Notes: generated from the sequence alone by a model not told the origin. 64,000 bases of DNA from Telluria sp042683405 (GCF_042683405.1 NZ_JBHUJS010000003.1:744001-808000); one strand, 5' to 3'; shown: positions 8,794 to 17,651, numbered from the stretch's first letter. Translations and numbers: made by a program.

Positions 8794-9282
8794 TTAGCCT
8801 GCGGCCGGCGCTTCTGCTGCTGGGGTGACGTTGGTCTTCTCGATTGCTTCTTTAGCTGCTTCGTGGGTGATGTTGGTTGCGTCGTGTTCCCAGATGACGG
8901 TCGACTCGTTCGGTGCCGGGGTCATGGTGAACGACAGGCCATCCACGCCTTCAGCGATGCCGGTGTCCGGGAAGGTCACGGTGATGACGCCGTCAGCAAC
9001 TTCAGCCGAAGCGACTTCCTTGGTTGCGGTGAAGGCTGGGACGCCGTTCGAGCCGGTGTCGCAGTTGTCCAGGGCGCCGCCGTTTTCTTGTGCGCACAGG
9101 CCGACAGCCGTCTTGATTGCCGAAACAGCCGACAGGGCGTTAGCGACTTTCGCCTTCACGGTGTAGTTCTGGTACGCAGGGATTGCCACTGCTGCCAGGA
9201 TGCCGATGATCGCAACAACGATCATCAGTTCGATCAGCGTGAAGCCAGCTTGTGCTTTCTTAACCATTTTCATCGATTTCAT
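8794..9282 (-). CDS. pilA: Type IV pilin-like protein (copy 2)
   Basis: 162 residues with a class III leader (MKSMKMVKKAQAG; an internal ATG at 9273 is an alternative start) and the canonical FTLIELMIVVAIIGILAAVA mature N-terminus. It keeps the cysteines CAQENGGALDNCD seen in copy 1 and ends in an Ala/Pro-rich tail (TPAAEAPAAG). The body shares the frame VPAFTATKEVASAEV...ITVT...EGVDGLSFTMTP with copy 1, so the two are tandem duplicates that have diverged at their ends. A sigma-54 promoter with upstream TGTC repeats and a dedicated strong terminator suggest this is the highly expressed major pilin. The symbol is by analogy. Confidence 0.93.
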   Translation of the reverse strand: MKSMKMVKKAQAGFTLIELMIVVAIIGILAAVAIPAYQNYTVKAKVANALSAVSAIKTAVGLCAQENGGALDNCDTGSNGVPAFTATKEVASAEVADGVITVTFPDTGIAEGVDGLSFTMTPAPNESTVIWEHDATNITHEAAKEAIEKTNVTPAAEAPAAG

Positions 9283-9343
9283 TCTATTTCTCCTTCAGTG
9301 GGGTTATGTTTTCTGCGTGGCTTATCGCCGCACATCCATATGA

Positions 9344-9358
9344 GCAAGCGCCGTGCCA
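9344..9358 (-). promoter_or_regulatory. Sigma-54 promoter of pilin copy 2
   Basis: On the minus strand TGGCAC-N5-TTGC, a perfect consensus -24/-12 element with GG-N10-GC. A transcript starting about 12 bases on would have a ~50-base leader before ATG 9282. Confidence 0.87.
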
Positions 9359-9386
9359 GCCCGAAATCGCCGTATTTTGGTATGAA

Positions 9387-9477
9387 ACTGACAATAAATG
9401 GCGGTGAAGGAACAGGTTTTGTCATGCAACCTGACAAAATTTGTCAGGAATGGTCGCGAATTGTCAGGACGCGACAC
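9387..9477 (-). promoter_or_regulatory. Cluster of TGTC/GACA repeats upstream of the pilin sigma-54 promoter
   Basis: At least five TGTC or GACA tetrads occur in about 90 bases, most within a longer TTGTCAGG or CCTGACAA. Two of them form the inverted pair CCTGACAAAATTTGTCAGG (9430-9448). They lie 30-120 bases upstream of the -24/-12 element, the right place for a sigma-54 activator. PilR in Pseudomonas recognises tandem TGTC boxes (established); its use here is inferred. The cluster overlaps the last codons of the FHA gene. Confidence 0.6.
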
Positions 9478-10123
9478 TAAATGACATGGTGGTGCCGGCC
9501 AGGTCGATCAGGTCGCCGTTGGCCAGAGGATGCGGGTCCCTGCCGGCTTGCTTGCCGTTGACGATCGGCAGCGTGCCGCCCTCCACGTGCGTGAGCGTGT
9601 AGCCGGAACCGACCCGGGCGATGACCACGACCAGCACGCCCGGGCTGCCGAGGGTGGTCAGCGGCTTGGTCAAATTCAGCTTGCGGCCTGCGTTGGCGCC
9701 GGAGCGCACTTCGATCGAAGCAGTGGGAGCCGGAACTTCGTGTGGCGTACTGACGGGCTGGTTTGGCGCCGCGGGCGGCACTGGCGCGGCCGGCGCGGCG
9801 GCCGGCGCCGGGTGGGCGGCGGCGGCAGGTGCGGTCAGGCCCGCGACGAAGTCGAGGTGGCAGGCTGCCAGGATGGCGTGCCCGCGGTCGGACAGCTTGT
9901 GACGCTCGATCCGCTTGCCATTGACGAAGGTGCCGTTGGTGCTGCCGAGGTCCTCCAGCAGCGCATGGTCGCCCAGCAGGGTGATGCTGGCGTGGCGGGA
10001 GCTTACCGTGGGGTGGCTCAGCACGATGTCGTTGTGCGGGTGGCGGCCGATGGTCATGCGGTCGGTGCCCAGCTCGACTTCGCGGATCGGTTGCCCTTCG
10101 CAGGAGATGATGATTTTAGCCAC
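9464..10123 (-). CDS. FHA-domain protein
   Basis: 219 residues from a GTG at 10123 (VAKIIISCEGQPIREVELG); an ATG at 10186 would add 21 atypical residues. The N-terminal FHA domain is complete: IGRHPHNDIVL, SRHASI and LGSTNGTFVNG, the phosphothreonine-binding loops. A long Ala/Pro linker (about residues 100-140) leads to a second, degenerate FHA-like fold (TTLGSPGVLVVV...VNGKQAG...LANGDLIDLAGT). Likely a cytosolic phosphopeptide reader. It has no kinase partner beside it, and its 3' end carries the pilin upstream repeats. Confidence 0.88.
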   Translation of the reverse strand: MAKIIISCEGQPIREVELGTDRMTIGRHPHNDIVLSHPTVSSRHASITLLGDHALLEDLGSTNGTFVNGKRIERHKLSDRGHAILAACHLDFVAGLTAPAAAAHPAPAAAPAAPVPPAAPNQPVSTPHEVPAPTASIEVRSGANAGRKLNLTKPLTTLGSPGVLVVVIARVGSGYTLTHVEGGTLPIVNGKQAGRDPHPLANGDLIDLAGTTMSFSVAS

Positions 10124-10205
10124 GGTGCGGGACGTTTCGGGTTGGCGACAATGTCTTCGGACTTGAACAGTATGCGATGGCCGCAACGGGGAGCACGAGA
10201 TTGCT

Positions 10206-10235
10206 CAAAAAAAATGAGGAGCCAAGGCTCCTCAT
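10206..10235 (-). terminator. Rho-independent terminator of DUF2889-sucCD
   Basis: A 10-bp perfect stem (ATGAGGAGCC / GGCTCCTCAT) with an AA loop, followed on the minus strand by a T8 run. Located about 105 bases after the sucD stop; a GGGACGG/CCGTCCC repeat element lies between. Confidence 0.9.
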
Positions 10236-10338
10236 CATTATTACCAGCTTTTTGGCTTTCGGCTAGAAGGATGCGTTGGCATCCTGCCAGCTGGAGAGCC
10301 GGGACGGATCCGTTAGGAACCGTCCCCCTTCCTTACTA

Positions 10339-11220
10339 TTACAGCATCGCCTTCAGCAGACGCGCCATTTCGGATGGGTTTTTGGTGACGGTGATGCCGC
10401 ACGCTTCCATGATTTCCAGCTTGGCTTGCGCGGTGTCGGCGCCGCCCGAGATCAGCGCGCCGGCGTGGCCCATGCGCTTGCCCGGAGGAGCGGTGACGCC
10501 AGCGATGAAGCCGACCACTGGCTTCTTCATGTTGTCCTTGATCCAGTAGGCTGCGTTGGCTTCGTCAGGACCGCCGATTTCGCCGATCATGATGACCGCG
10601 TCGGTATCAGGATCGTCGTTGAACATCTTCATGATGTCGATGTGCTTGAGGCCGTTGATCGGGTCGCCGCCGATGCCGACTGCCGACGACTGGCCGAGGC
10701 CCAGTGCGGTCAGCTGCGCCACTGCTTCGTACGTCAGGGTGCCGGAACGCGACACGACGCCGATGCGGCCCTTGCGGTGGATGTGACCTGGCATGATGCC
10801 GATCTTGATCTCGTCCGGGGTGATCAGGCCTGGGCAGTTCGGGCCCAGCAGCAGGGTCTTGGAACCGGCCTTGGCCATGCGGTCTTTCACGACCATCATG
10901 TCGCGGACAGGGATGCCTTCGGTGATGCAGATCGCCAGGTCCATCTCGGCTTCCACCGCTTCCCAGATCGCGTCGGCCGCGCCTGCTGGCGGGACGTAGA
11001 TCACGGACACGTTGGCGCCGGTTTCCTTCTTGGCTTCAGCGACGTTCGCGAAAATTGGAATGCCTTCGAAATCTTCGCCGGCCTTCTTCGGGTTCACGCC
11101 TGCGACGAAGGCTTCTTTGCCGTTCGCGTATTCGCGGCACATGCGGGTATGGAACTGACCGGTCTTGCCGGTGATACCCTGGGTGACTACTTTGGTGTCT
11201 TTGTTAATCAGAATCGACAT
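10339..11220 (-). CDS. sucD: Succinyl-CoA ligase, alpha subunit
   Basis: 293 residues. TCA-cycle enzyme: succinyl-CoA + ADP (or GDP) + Pi to succinate + NTP, as a heteromer with SucC. CoA-binding Rossmann domain at the N-terminus (TQGITGKTGQFHTRMCREY) and the phosphohistidine loop GKRMGHAGALISGG near residue 250. It follows sucC by 15 bases in the same operon and is closed by a strong terminator. Confidence 0.98.
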   Translation of the reverse strand: MSILINKDTKVVTQGITGKTGQFHTRMCREYANGKEAFVAGVNPKKAGEDFEGIPIFANVAEAKKETGANVSVIYVPPAGAADAIWEAVEAEMDLAICITEGIPVRDMMVVKDRMAKAGSKTLLLGPNCPGLITPDEIKIGIMPGHIHRKGRIGVVSRSGTLTYEAVAQLTALGLGQSSAVGIGGDPINGLKHIDIMKMFNDDPDTDAVIMIGEIGGPDEANAAYWIKDNMKKPVVGFIAGVTAPPGKRMGHAGALISGGADTAQAKLEIMEACGITVTKNPSEMARLLKAML

Positions 11221-11235
11221 GTTGTTTCCTTCGAA

Positions 11236-12405
11236 TTAGGCTTGTCCGGCAGCGGCGGCTACGACCGACTTCGCTGCATCTTCCATGGTGTCCGCGGCGA
11301 TGATCGGCAGGCCGGATTCGGCCAGCATCTTCTTGCCCAGGTCTTCGTTGGTGCCCTTCATGCGGACGACCAGAGGCACCTTCAGCTGTACGGCCTTGGA
11401 TGCGGTGATGACGCCTTCGGCGATCACGTCGCAACGCATGATGCCGCCGAAGATGTTGACCAGGATGGCTTTCAGGCCAGGGTTCTTCAGCATGATCTTG
11501 AATGCTTCGGTGACCTTCTCGGCCGTTGCGCCGCCGCCCACGTCCAGGAAGTTGGCCGGCTCGCCGCCGAACAGCTTGATGGTGTCCATGGTGGCCATGG
11601 CCAGGCCGGCGCCGTTCACGAGGCAGCCGATGTTGCCGTCGAGGGAGATGTAGGCGAGGTCGAACTTGGATGCTTCGACTTCGGCCGGATCTTCTTCGTC
11701 CAGGTCGCGGTAGGCGACGATTTCAGGGTGGCGGAACAGCGCGTTGGAGTCGAAGTTGAACTTCGCGTCCAGGGCGATGACCTTGCCCGAACCGGTCAGG
11801 ATCAGCGGGTTGATTTCGGCCAGCGAGGCGTCGGTTTCCCAGTACGCCTTGTACAGGCCTTGCAGCTGGGTGCGCGCGTCGGCGATCGATTCGGCTGGCA
11901 CGCCGATCTTCGCTGCGATGTCGTCCGCATCGGCGTCGGTCAGGCCGATGGCCGGGTCGATCGCGATGTGGTGGATTTTTTCAGGGTGGGACTCGGCGAC
12001 TTCTTCGATGTCCATGCCGCCTTCCGACGATGCCATCAGCACCACGCGCTGCGATGCGCGGTCGGTCACCAGCGACACGTACAGTTCCTTCTTGATGTCG
12101 GCGCCTTCTTCGATCAGCAGGCGGCGCACTTTCTGGCCTTCCGGGCCGGTCTGGTGCGTGACCAGCTGCATGCCCATGATCTGCTCGGCGTATTCCTTGA
12201 CCTGTTCCATCGACTTGGCCACCTTGACGCCGCCGCCTTTGCCGCGGCCGCCAGCATGGATCTGCGCCTTGACTACCCAGACCGGGCCGCCCAGCTCTTC
12301 AGCTGCTTTCACGGCCTCTTCGACGGACATGCACGGGATGCCGCGCGGTACCGTCACTCCAAACTTTCGGAGGATCTCTTTGCCCTGATACTCATGGATT
12401 TTCAT
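11236..12405 (-). CDS. sucC: Succinyl-CoA ligase, beta subunit
   Basis: 389 residues, standard length. An N-terminal ATP-grasp domain (MKIHEYQGKEILRKFGV; VVKAQIHAGGRGKGGGVK) and a C-terminal ligase domain (NIFGGIMRCDVIAEGV) give the nucleotide-binding and phosphorylation half of the SucCD enzyme. The start overlaps the stop of the DUF2889 gene in an ATGA tetranucleotide, so synthesis is probably coupled to it. Confidence 0.98.
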   Translation of the reverse strand: MKIHEYQGKEILRKFGVTVPRGIPCMSVEEAVKAAEELGGPVWVVKAQIHAGGRGKGGGVKVAKSMEQVKEYAEQIMGMQLVTHQTGPEGQKVRRLLIEEGADIKKELYVSLVTDRASQRVVLMASSEGGMDIEEVAESHPEKIHHIAIDPAIGLTDADADDIAAKIGVPAESIADARTQLQGLYKAYWETDASLAEINPLILTGSGKVIALDAKFNFDSNALFRHPEIVAYRDLDEEDPAEVEASKFDLAYISLDGNIGCLVNGAGLAMATMDTIKLFGGEPANFLDVGGGATAEKVTEAFKIMLKNPGLKAILVNIFGGIMRCDVIAEGVITASKAVQLKVPLVVRMKGTNEDLGKKMLAESGLPIIAADTMEDAAKSVVAAAAGQA

Positions 12406-13037
12406 GCTGGCTTCCCTTCTGATGTGTAGCTATTGAAATGCGGTTGTGTAAGAAATTCGCCGGGACGCTGGCCAGGGACGGCCTTGGCAACCCAGCGGGG
12501 ATAGTATTGTGCGACGGCGGCGCTGTCCGAGCGCAGCGCGTGGCAGCGGTCGAGCTGGAACGGCTTGTGCGGGAGGCGCTCGTCGTCGGTGTCGCCGTCG
12601 CGCGTCTTGATCACGTCGTTGGCGTAGGCCTGCACCGCGGCGGTCGGCAGCACCTGCGCCAGTTCCGTCAGGTGCGTGCAGCCGAGCACGCCGGCCAGGC
12701 GCTCTTTCAGCGCGAGGCGGAAGCCCTTTACCAGCGACAGGCCCACCAGCGATTTGTACGCGGGACCGATGGTATCGCAGTGGCCGGGATACGGCACCGC
12801 GTCGGAGGCGGCGTGCGCGTCCACCACGGTCAGCTCGCGGTCGATGGTCAGGCGCAGGGACAGATCGTGCAGGTAGGTGCCGGCCGGACGCAGGCCGGAA
12901 GCGAGCGTGACGTCCAGTTGCTTGACGTCGGTGATGCGCGCATCCAGGTCCCACAAGCCGTCGTCACGCGCGAACGCTTGCACCTCGATGGCGCGAGTGT
13001 GCCTCAGTGAGCGGGAGACTGGTGGTGGCAAGGGCAT
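12402..13037 (-). CDS. DUF2889 domain protein
   Basis: 211 residues, soluble, no signal. The start MPLPPPVSRSLRHTRAIEVQAFARDDGLWDLDARITD and a central VPYPGHCDTIGPAYKSLVGLSLVKGFR are characteristic of DUF2889. Known members lie between recX and sucC in betaproteobacteria, as here. Function unknown. It is the first gene of a DUF2889-sucC-sucD operon, overlapping sucC by 4 bases. The 427-base gap upstream holds the 40-bp repeat array, and the operon promoter must lie there or further up. Confidence 0.9.
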   Translation of the reverse strand: MPLPPPVSRSLRHTRAIEVQAFARDDGLWDLDARITDVKQLDVTLASGLRPAGTYLHDLSLRLTIDRELTVVDAHAASDAVPYPGHCDTIGPAYKSLVGLSLVKGFRLALKERLAGVLGCTHLTELAQVLPTAAVQAYANDVIKTRDGDTDDERLPHKPFQLDRCHALRSDSAAVAQYYPRWVAKAVPGQRPGEFLTQPHFNSYTSEGKPA

Positions 13038-13160
13038 TGAATACTGCGGTTAGTGTGTACAGCTCTCGATTCCGCAGCTTCTACGGAAAGAACGCTTATG
13101 CGTCGCTGTTATAACTGGAGAAGTTTACCACAAGCGGGCTGGCGGGGCCCAAATTTCGGC

Positions 13161-13320
13161 AACAAATGCTGCGATGCGGCATGAGGGGGGGGGTATGTGC
13201 GCTCCAGCGGCGCCGCTTCGAAAAACAGGGGGGTATGCGCCGAAGTCCCGGTGTCCTGAAAAAAGCAGGGGGGTATGCGCGGCGCTGCCGGATCCCTGAA
13301 AAAAGCAGGGGGGTATGCGT
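13161..13320. repeat. Four-unit repeat array with an exact 40-bp period
   Basis: Units end at 13200, 13240, 13280 and 13320. The conserved part is CAGGGGGGTATGCGC, preceded in units 3 and 4 by CCTGAAAAAAG, which can pair with CAGG to form a small hairpin. The first half of each unit differs. Unit 1 is diverged and has a run of nine G. Units are exactly 40 bases apart although their variable halves share no sequence. Confidence 0.85.
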
Positions 13321-13435
13321 ATGCGCTTGGCATGCCGACATGGCAGGAAAAGCGTAGCGCCCTCCACCGGTGAGGAGCAGTTGCGCGGGTGGCCGCCAGC
13401 TGCGGTGGAAGACGCTCCGGTTTTGCTGCGGGTTT

Positions 13436-13459
13436 GGGGACTCCCCGAGGGCAGTCCCC
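13436..13459 (-). terminator. Possible terminator after recX (GGGGAC repeat family)
   Basis: A 7-bp stem GGGGACT / AGTCCCC around a C/G-rich loop, directly downstream of recX on its strand. No T run, so termination is uncertain. It belongs to the GGGGAC...GTCCCC repeat family seen at other gene ends in this window. Confidence 0.4.
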
Positions 13460-13464
13460 AGTCT

Positions 13465-13917
13465 CTATTCGTCGTCGAGGGTGCCTTGCATGGCGGTACG
13501 GACGGCGCGCTGGGAGAAGCCGCGGGCCAGCAGGAAGCGGGCCTGTTTCGCCCGCCCGGCCGGGTCCTCCGCCACCTTGCCGAACTTGCGCTGCCAGACT
13601 TCGCAGGCGCGCGCGGTCTCGTCCTGCGCCAGGCCGGCCTTCAGTGCATCCAGCGCTTCGCCCTTGATGCCGTGGCTTTGCAGCTCGGCGACGATGCGGC
13701 TGTTGCCGTAGCGCGCGCCCTTGCGGTGCACCAGCGATTCGGCAAAACGCTCCTCCGACAGCCAGTTGTTCTTCTCAAGGAAGTCGAGCAGGGCGCCAAC
13801 GTCGTCGCCCTCCTCGGCATACTTGGCCAGCTTGCGGCCCAGCTCGATCCGGCTGTGCTCCCGCAGCGACAAGAACCGCAGGGCACGCGCCTTCAGGCTT
13901 AACTGCTGGGCGGCCAT
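13465..13917 (-). CDS. recX: Recombination regulator RecX
   Basis: 150 residues, mainly helical three-helix repeats (ALRFLSLREHSRIELGRKL; NNWLSEERFAESLVHRK; ARFLLARGFSQRAVRTAMQG). RecX binds and inhibits RecA filaments (family knowledge). It begins 6 bases after the recA stop, so it is expressed from the SOS-controlled recA promoter. Confidence 0.95.
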   Translation of the reverse strand: MAAQQLSLKARALRFLSLREHSRIELGRKLAKYAEEGDDVGALLDFLEKNNWLSEERFAESLVHRKGARYGNSRIVAELQSHGIKGEALDALKAGLAQDETARACEVWQRKFGKVAEDPAGRAKQARFLLARGFSQRAVRTAMQGTLDDE

Positions 13918-13923
13918 GGCAGC

Positions 13924-15003
<1,080 letters not shown>

Positions 15004-15047
15004 CTTTCAGTCTAAGATTGCGCCAGGGAGCTGCGTTTCACTTTCGA

Positions 15048-15067
15048 TACTGTATAAAAGAACAGTA
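15048..15067 (-). promoter_or_regulatory. lexA box: LexA (SOS) box of recA
   Basis: TACTGTATAAAAGAACAGTA, a 20-base near-palindrome with perfect CTGT-N8-ACAG core, 45 bases upstream of the recA start codon. It also lies 51 bases upstream of the divergent response-regulator gene. Confidence 0.93.
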
Positions 15068-15118
15068 GTTTTTGCAAGCAGCATTTTTAACCGTGGCTGA
15101 TTTGAATCAAATTCGATC

Positions 15119-15802
15119 ATGCGTATTCTACTTGCCGAAGACGACAGCGTCCTCGCCGACGGCCTGACCCGCTCCCTGCGCCAGTCCGGCTACGCCATCG
15201 ATTGCGTGAAGAACGGACAGGAAGCCGATACCGCCCTGCTCACCCAGGAATTCGATCTCCTCATCCTCGACCTCGGTCTCCCTAAACTCTCCGGACTGGA
15301 AGTCCTGAGCCGCCTGCGCGCGCGCAATTCGCGCCTGCCCGTGCTGATCCTCACGGCGGCTGATTCGGTCGAGCAGCGCGTGAACGGCCTGGACCTGGGC
15401 GCGGACGACTACATGGCCAAGCCTTTCGCGCTGTCGGAACTGGAAGCACGCGTGCGCGCCCTCACCCGGCGCGGCCAGGGCGGCGGCAGCGCGACCGTGC
15501 GCCACGGCCCGCTGGTGTACGACCAGGTCGGGCGCAGCGCCTATATCAATGACCAGATGCTGGACCTGTCCGCGCGCGAACTGGGCCTGCTCGAAGTGCT
15601 GCTGGCCCGCACCGGGCGGCTGGTGTCGAAGGAGCAGCTGGTCGACCACCTGTGCCAGTGGGGCGAGGAAGTGTCCAACAACGCGATCGAGGTGTATGTG
15701 CACCGGCTGCGCAAGAAGATCGAGACCGGCGGCATCCGCATCGCCACCGTGCGCGGGCTGGGCTACTGCCTCGAGAAATTCCAGGATCCGGCGCCGCGGT
15801 GA
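15119..15802 (+). CDS. OmpR-family response regulator
   Basis: 227 residues. Receiver domain 1-115 with the acidic pocket Asp8/Asp9, phospho-acceptor Asp51 (LILDLGLP), Thr79 and Lys101. A winged-helix DNA-binding domain occupies about 130-220 (LSARELGLLEVLLAR; SNNAIEVYVHRLRKKI; GLGYCLE). Closest in style to the QseB/TctD group. Its stop overlaps the GTG start of the sensor kinase (GTGA). With the downstream transporter genes it probably forms one operon, suggesting it controls uptake of the transporter's substrate. Confidence 0.95.
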   Translation: MRILLAEDDSVLADGLTRSLRQSGYAIDCVKNGQEADTALLTQEFDLLILDLGLPKLSGLEVLSRLRARNSRLPVLILTAADSVEQRVNGLDLGADDYMAKPFALSELEARVRALTRRGQGGGSATVRHGPLVYDQVGRSAYINDQMLDLSARELGLLEVLLARTGRLVSKEQLVDHLCQWGEEVSNNAIEVYVHRLRKKIETGGIRIATVRGLGYCLEKFQDPAPR

Positions 15803-17352
15803 ACAGCAGCGAAGATGCCGGCTCTTTAGCGAAAGACCAGGTCCTTGCCGGGGACATTCCCCTGCCCGTGGACGACCCGCCCCAGCTCTACGAGCCGCCC
15901 AGCCCGGAGCCGGAGGAAAGCATCCAGCACTCGCTGTTCGGCGAGATCCTCGACTGGATGCTGGCGCCGCTGCTGCTGCTCTGGCCGATGAGCATCGCGA
16001 TCACCTACCTGGTCGCCAAGTCGATCGCCAACCAGCCGTTCGACCGCGCGCTGGAGGACCGCGTCTCGCTGATCGCGCAGCAGGTACGCGAGGTGGACGG
16101 CAAGCTGGTGGCGCAGGTCTCGCCCGCCGCCCGCGAATTCCTGCGCGCCGACGATACCGATGCGGTGTTCTTCCAGGTGGCAGCCCCAGGCGGCCGCGTG
16201 CTCGACGGCGACCGGGACCTGCCCGCCCCCGCGCAGGATAGGCCGGCTCGCACCGGCGAGGTCCGCTTCCGCAACGATTCCTTCCACAACACGCCGGTCC
16301 GCGTTGCCTACGCCTGGGTCAATCCGCCCGTCGCCGCCACGCACAACGGCGGCACGCGGCCAGCACTGGTGCAGGTCGCCGAGACGCTGGACAAGCGCGG
16401 CCAGCTCGCCAACGAGATCATCAAAGGCGTGATCCTGCCCCAGTTCATCATCCTGCCGATCGTGCTGGCACTGGTGTGGTTCGCGCTCACGCGCGGCCTG
16501 TCGCCGCTGGCCGAACTGCAGGCGCGCATCCGCGCACGCCGCCCGGACGACCTGTCGCCGATCGACGCGCGCCACGTGCCGGAGGAGATCACGCCGCTGG
16601 TCGGTTCGCTCAACGACATGCTGGACCGCCTGTCGCAAACCATCGAGATGCAGAAGCGCTTCATCGCCGATGCCGCGCACCAGATGAAGACGCCGCTGGC
16701 GGGCATGCGCATGCAGTCCGAGCTCGCCCTGCGCCAGGACGATGCCGCGGAAATCCACCGCTCGCTGGAGCAACTGGCCAAGAGCTCCGATTCGGCCACG
16801 CGCCTGGTGAACCAGCTGCTCGCGCTGGCGCGCGCGGAGAACCAGCCGCACGCCGGCGCCGTATTCGGCGACATCGAGCTGGCCGTGCTGGCGCGCGAAT
16901 GCGTGCAGGACTGGGTGCAGGCCTCGTTCGCGCAGCGCATCGACCTGGGCTTCGAGGAGCAGGACCCCGCCGCCCGTGTGCACGGCAACCAGGTCATGCT
17001 GCGCGAACTGCTGTCCAACCTGATCGACAACGCCCTGCACTACACGCCCGCCGGCGGCAGCGTCACCGTGCGCGTGCGCTCCAGCGATGGCCGCGCGATC
17101 CTGGAGGTGGAAGACACCGGTCCGGGGATCGCCGCATCCGAACGCGCCAAGGTGTTCGAGCGCTTCTACCGCATCCTCGGCAGCGGCGCGCCGGGCAGCG
17201 GCCTGGGGCTGGCGATCGTGCGCGAGATCGCGCAGCAGCATGGCGCCGAAATCGACCTGTTCGACAATCCGCGCAGCCACGGCAAGAAGCTGCCCGGCTG
17301 CCTGTTCCGCCTGACCTTCCCCGCCCCGCCAGCGGACCCTGATCCCGCCTGA
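15799..17352 (+). CDS. Sensor histidine kinase, TctE/QseC-like
   Basis: 517 residues from GTG 15799, which overlaps the regulator stop by 4 bases; earlier in-frame codons lie inside the regulator and are not used. A Pro/Glu-rich cytosolic leader (1-45), TM1 52-73, a periplasmic sensor of about 130 residues, TM2 208-230, a HAMP-like linker, and HisKA with His294 in DAAHQMKTP follow in order. HATPase motifs are NLIDNALHYTP, DTGPGIA and GSGLGLAIV. The N-terminal sensor resembles 2CSK-N domains of tricarboxylate sensors (inference). Partner of the 15119 regulator. Confidence 0.94.
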   Translation: MNSSEDAGSLAKDQVLAGDIPLPVDDPPQLYEPPSPEPEESIQHSLFGEILDWMLAPLLLLWPMSIAITYLVAKSIANQPFDRALEDRVSLIAQQVREVDGKLVAQVSPAAREFLRADDTDAVFFQVAAPGGRVLDGDRDLPAPAQDRPARTGEVRFRNDSFHNTPVRVAYAWVNPPVAATHNGGTRPALVQVAETLDKRGQLANEIIKGVILPQFIILPIVLALVWFALTRGLSPLAELQARIRARRPDDLSPIDARHVPEEITPLVGSLNDMLDRLSQTIEMQKRFIADAAHQMKTPLAGMRMQSELALRQDDAAEIHRSLEQLAKSSDSATRLVNQLLALARAENQPHAGAVFGDIELAVLARECVQDWVQASFAQRIDLGFEEQDPAARVHGNQVMLRELLSNLIDNALHYTPAGGSVTVRVRSSDGRAILEVEDTGPGIAASERAKVFERFYRILGSGAPGSGLGLAIVREIAQQHGAEIDLFDNPRSHGKKLPGCLFRLTFPAPPADPDPA

Positions 17353-17354
17353 CC

Positions 17355-17651
17355 ATGCCGACACCCCAACAGCATATCGATCCCGAGCGCCGCCGCGCGA
17401 TCATCGCCGCGCGCACACGGCACTGGCAGCGCACGCGCCGCATGACCGCCGTCCTGCTGGTGCTGTGGCTGGCGACCACGCTGGTCCCGTTGTTCTATGC
17501 GCGCGAACTGGCCCGCTTTACGCTGTTCGGGTGGCCGCTGTCGTTCTACCTTGCCGCGCAGGGCGCCGCGCTGGTCTACCTGGCGATCGTCGGCGCCTAC
17601 ACCTGGCGCATGCGCCGCATCGATGCGCGCTTCCGGCAGGAGCTTGCGTGA
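17355..17651 (+). CDS. DUF4212 small subunit of a sodium/solute symporter
   Basis: 98 residues with two membrane helices (about 30-50 and 58-80) after a basic N-terminus containing RTRHWQRTRR. DUF4212 proteins are encoded directly ahead of VC_2705-type symporters and are thought to be their small subunit (family knowledge). It starts 2 bases after the kinase stop and overlaps the symporter start by GTGA. Confidence 0.9.
   Translation: MPTPQQHIDPERRRAIIAARTRHWQRTRRMTAVLLVLWLATTLVPLFYARELARFTLFGWPLSFYLAAQGAALVYLAIVGAYTWRMRRIDARFRQELA

Larger units (their letters stand above)
13038..13464. other. 427-base gap between recX and the DUF2889 operon
   Basis: No credible gene. From the DUF2889 side it holds a possible minus-strand -10 (TATAAC, around 13110), then a G-rich array of four 40-bp-period repeats (13161-13320), and finally a GGGGACT/AGTCCCC hairpin (about 13436-13459) just after recX. 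Short frames open in all three phases across the array are a by-product of the repeat. Confidence 0.7.

Noticed and set aside
13185..13313. Four G6-G9 runs as a possible G-quadruplex
   Set aside because: The runs are about 34 bases apart, too far for a compact intramolecular quadruplex; no further evidence.
13161..13320. Array looks CRISPR-like (constant repeat, variable spacers)
   Set aside because: The repeat core is only 15-24 bases, spacers about 16-25 bases, four units at most, one degenerate, and no cas genes are present.
13096..13367. Overlapping open frames of about 74-81 codons in three phases across the 40-bp array
   Set aside because: They exist because the array has few stops and a period not divisible by 3; each frame reads the same repeat in turn. 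No start signals or family resemblance.
15845..15862. GGGGACATTCCCC inside the sensor kinase as a member of the repeat family
   Set aside because: It lies within conserved reading frame near the kinase N-terminus; probably chance, though an old insertion cannot be excluded.
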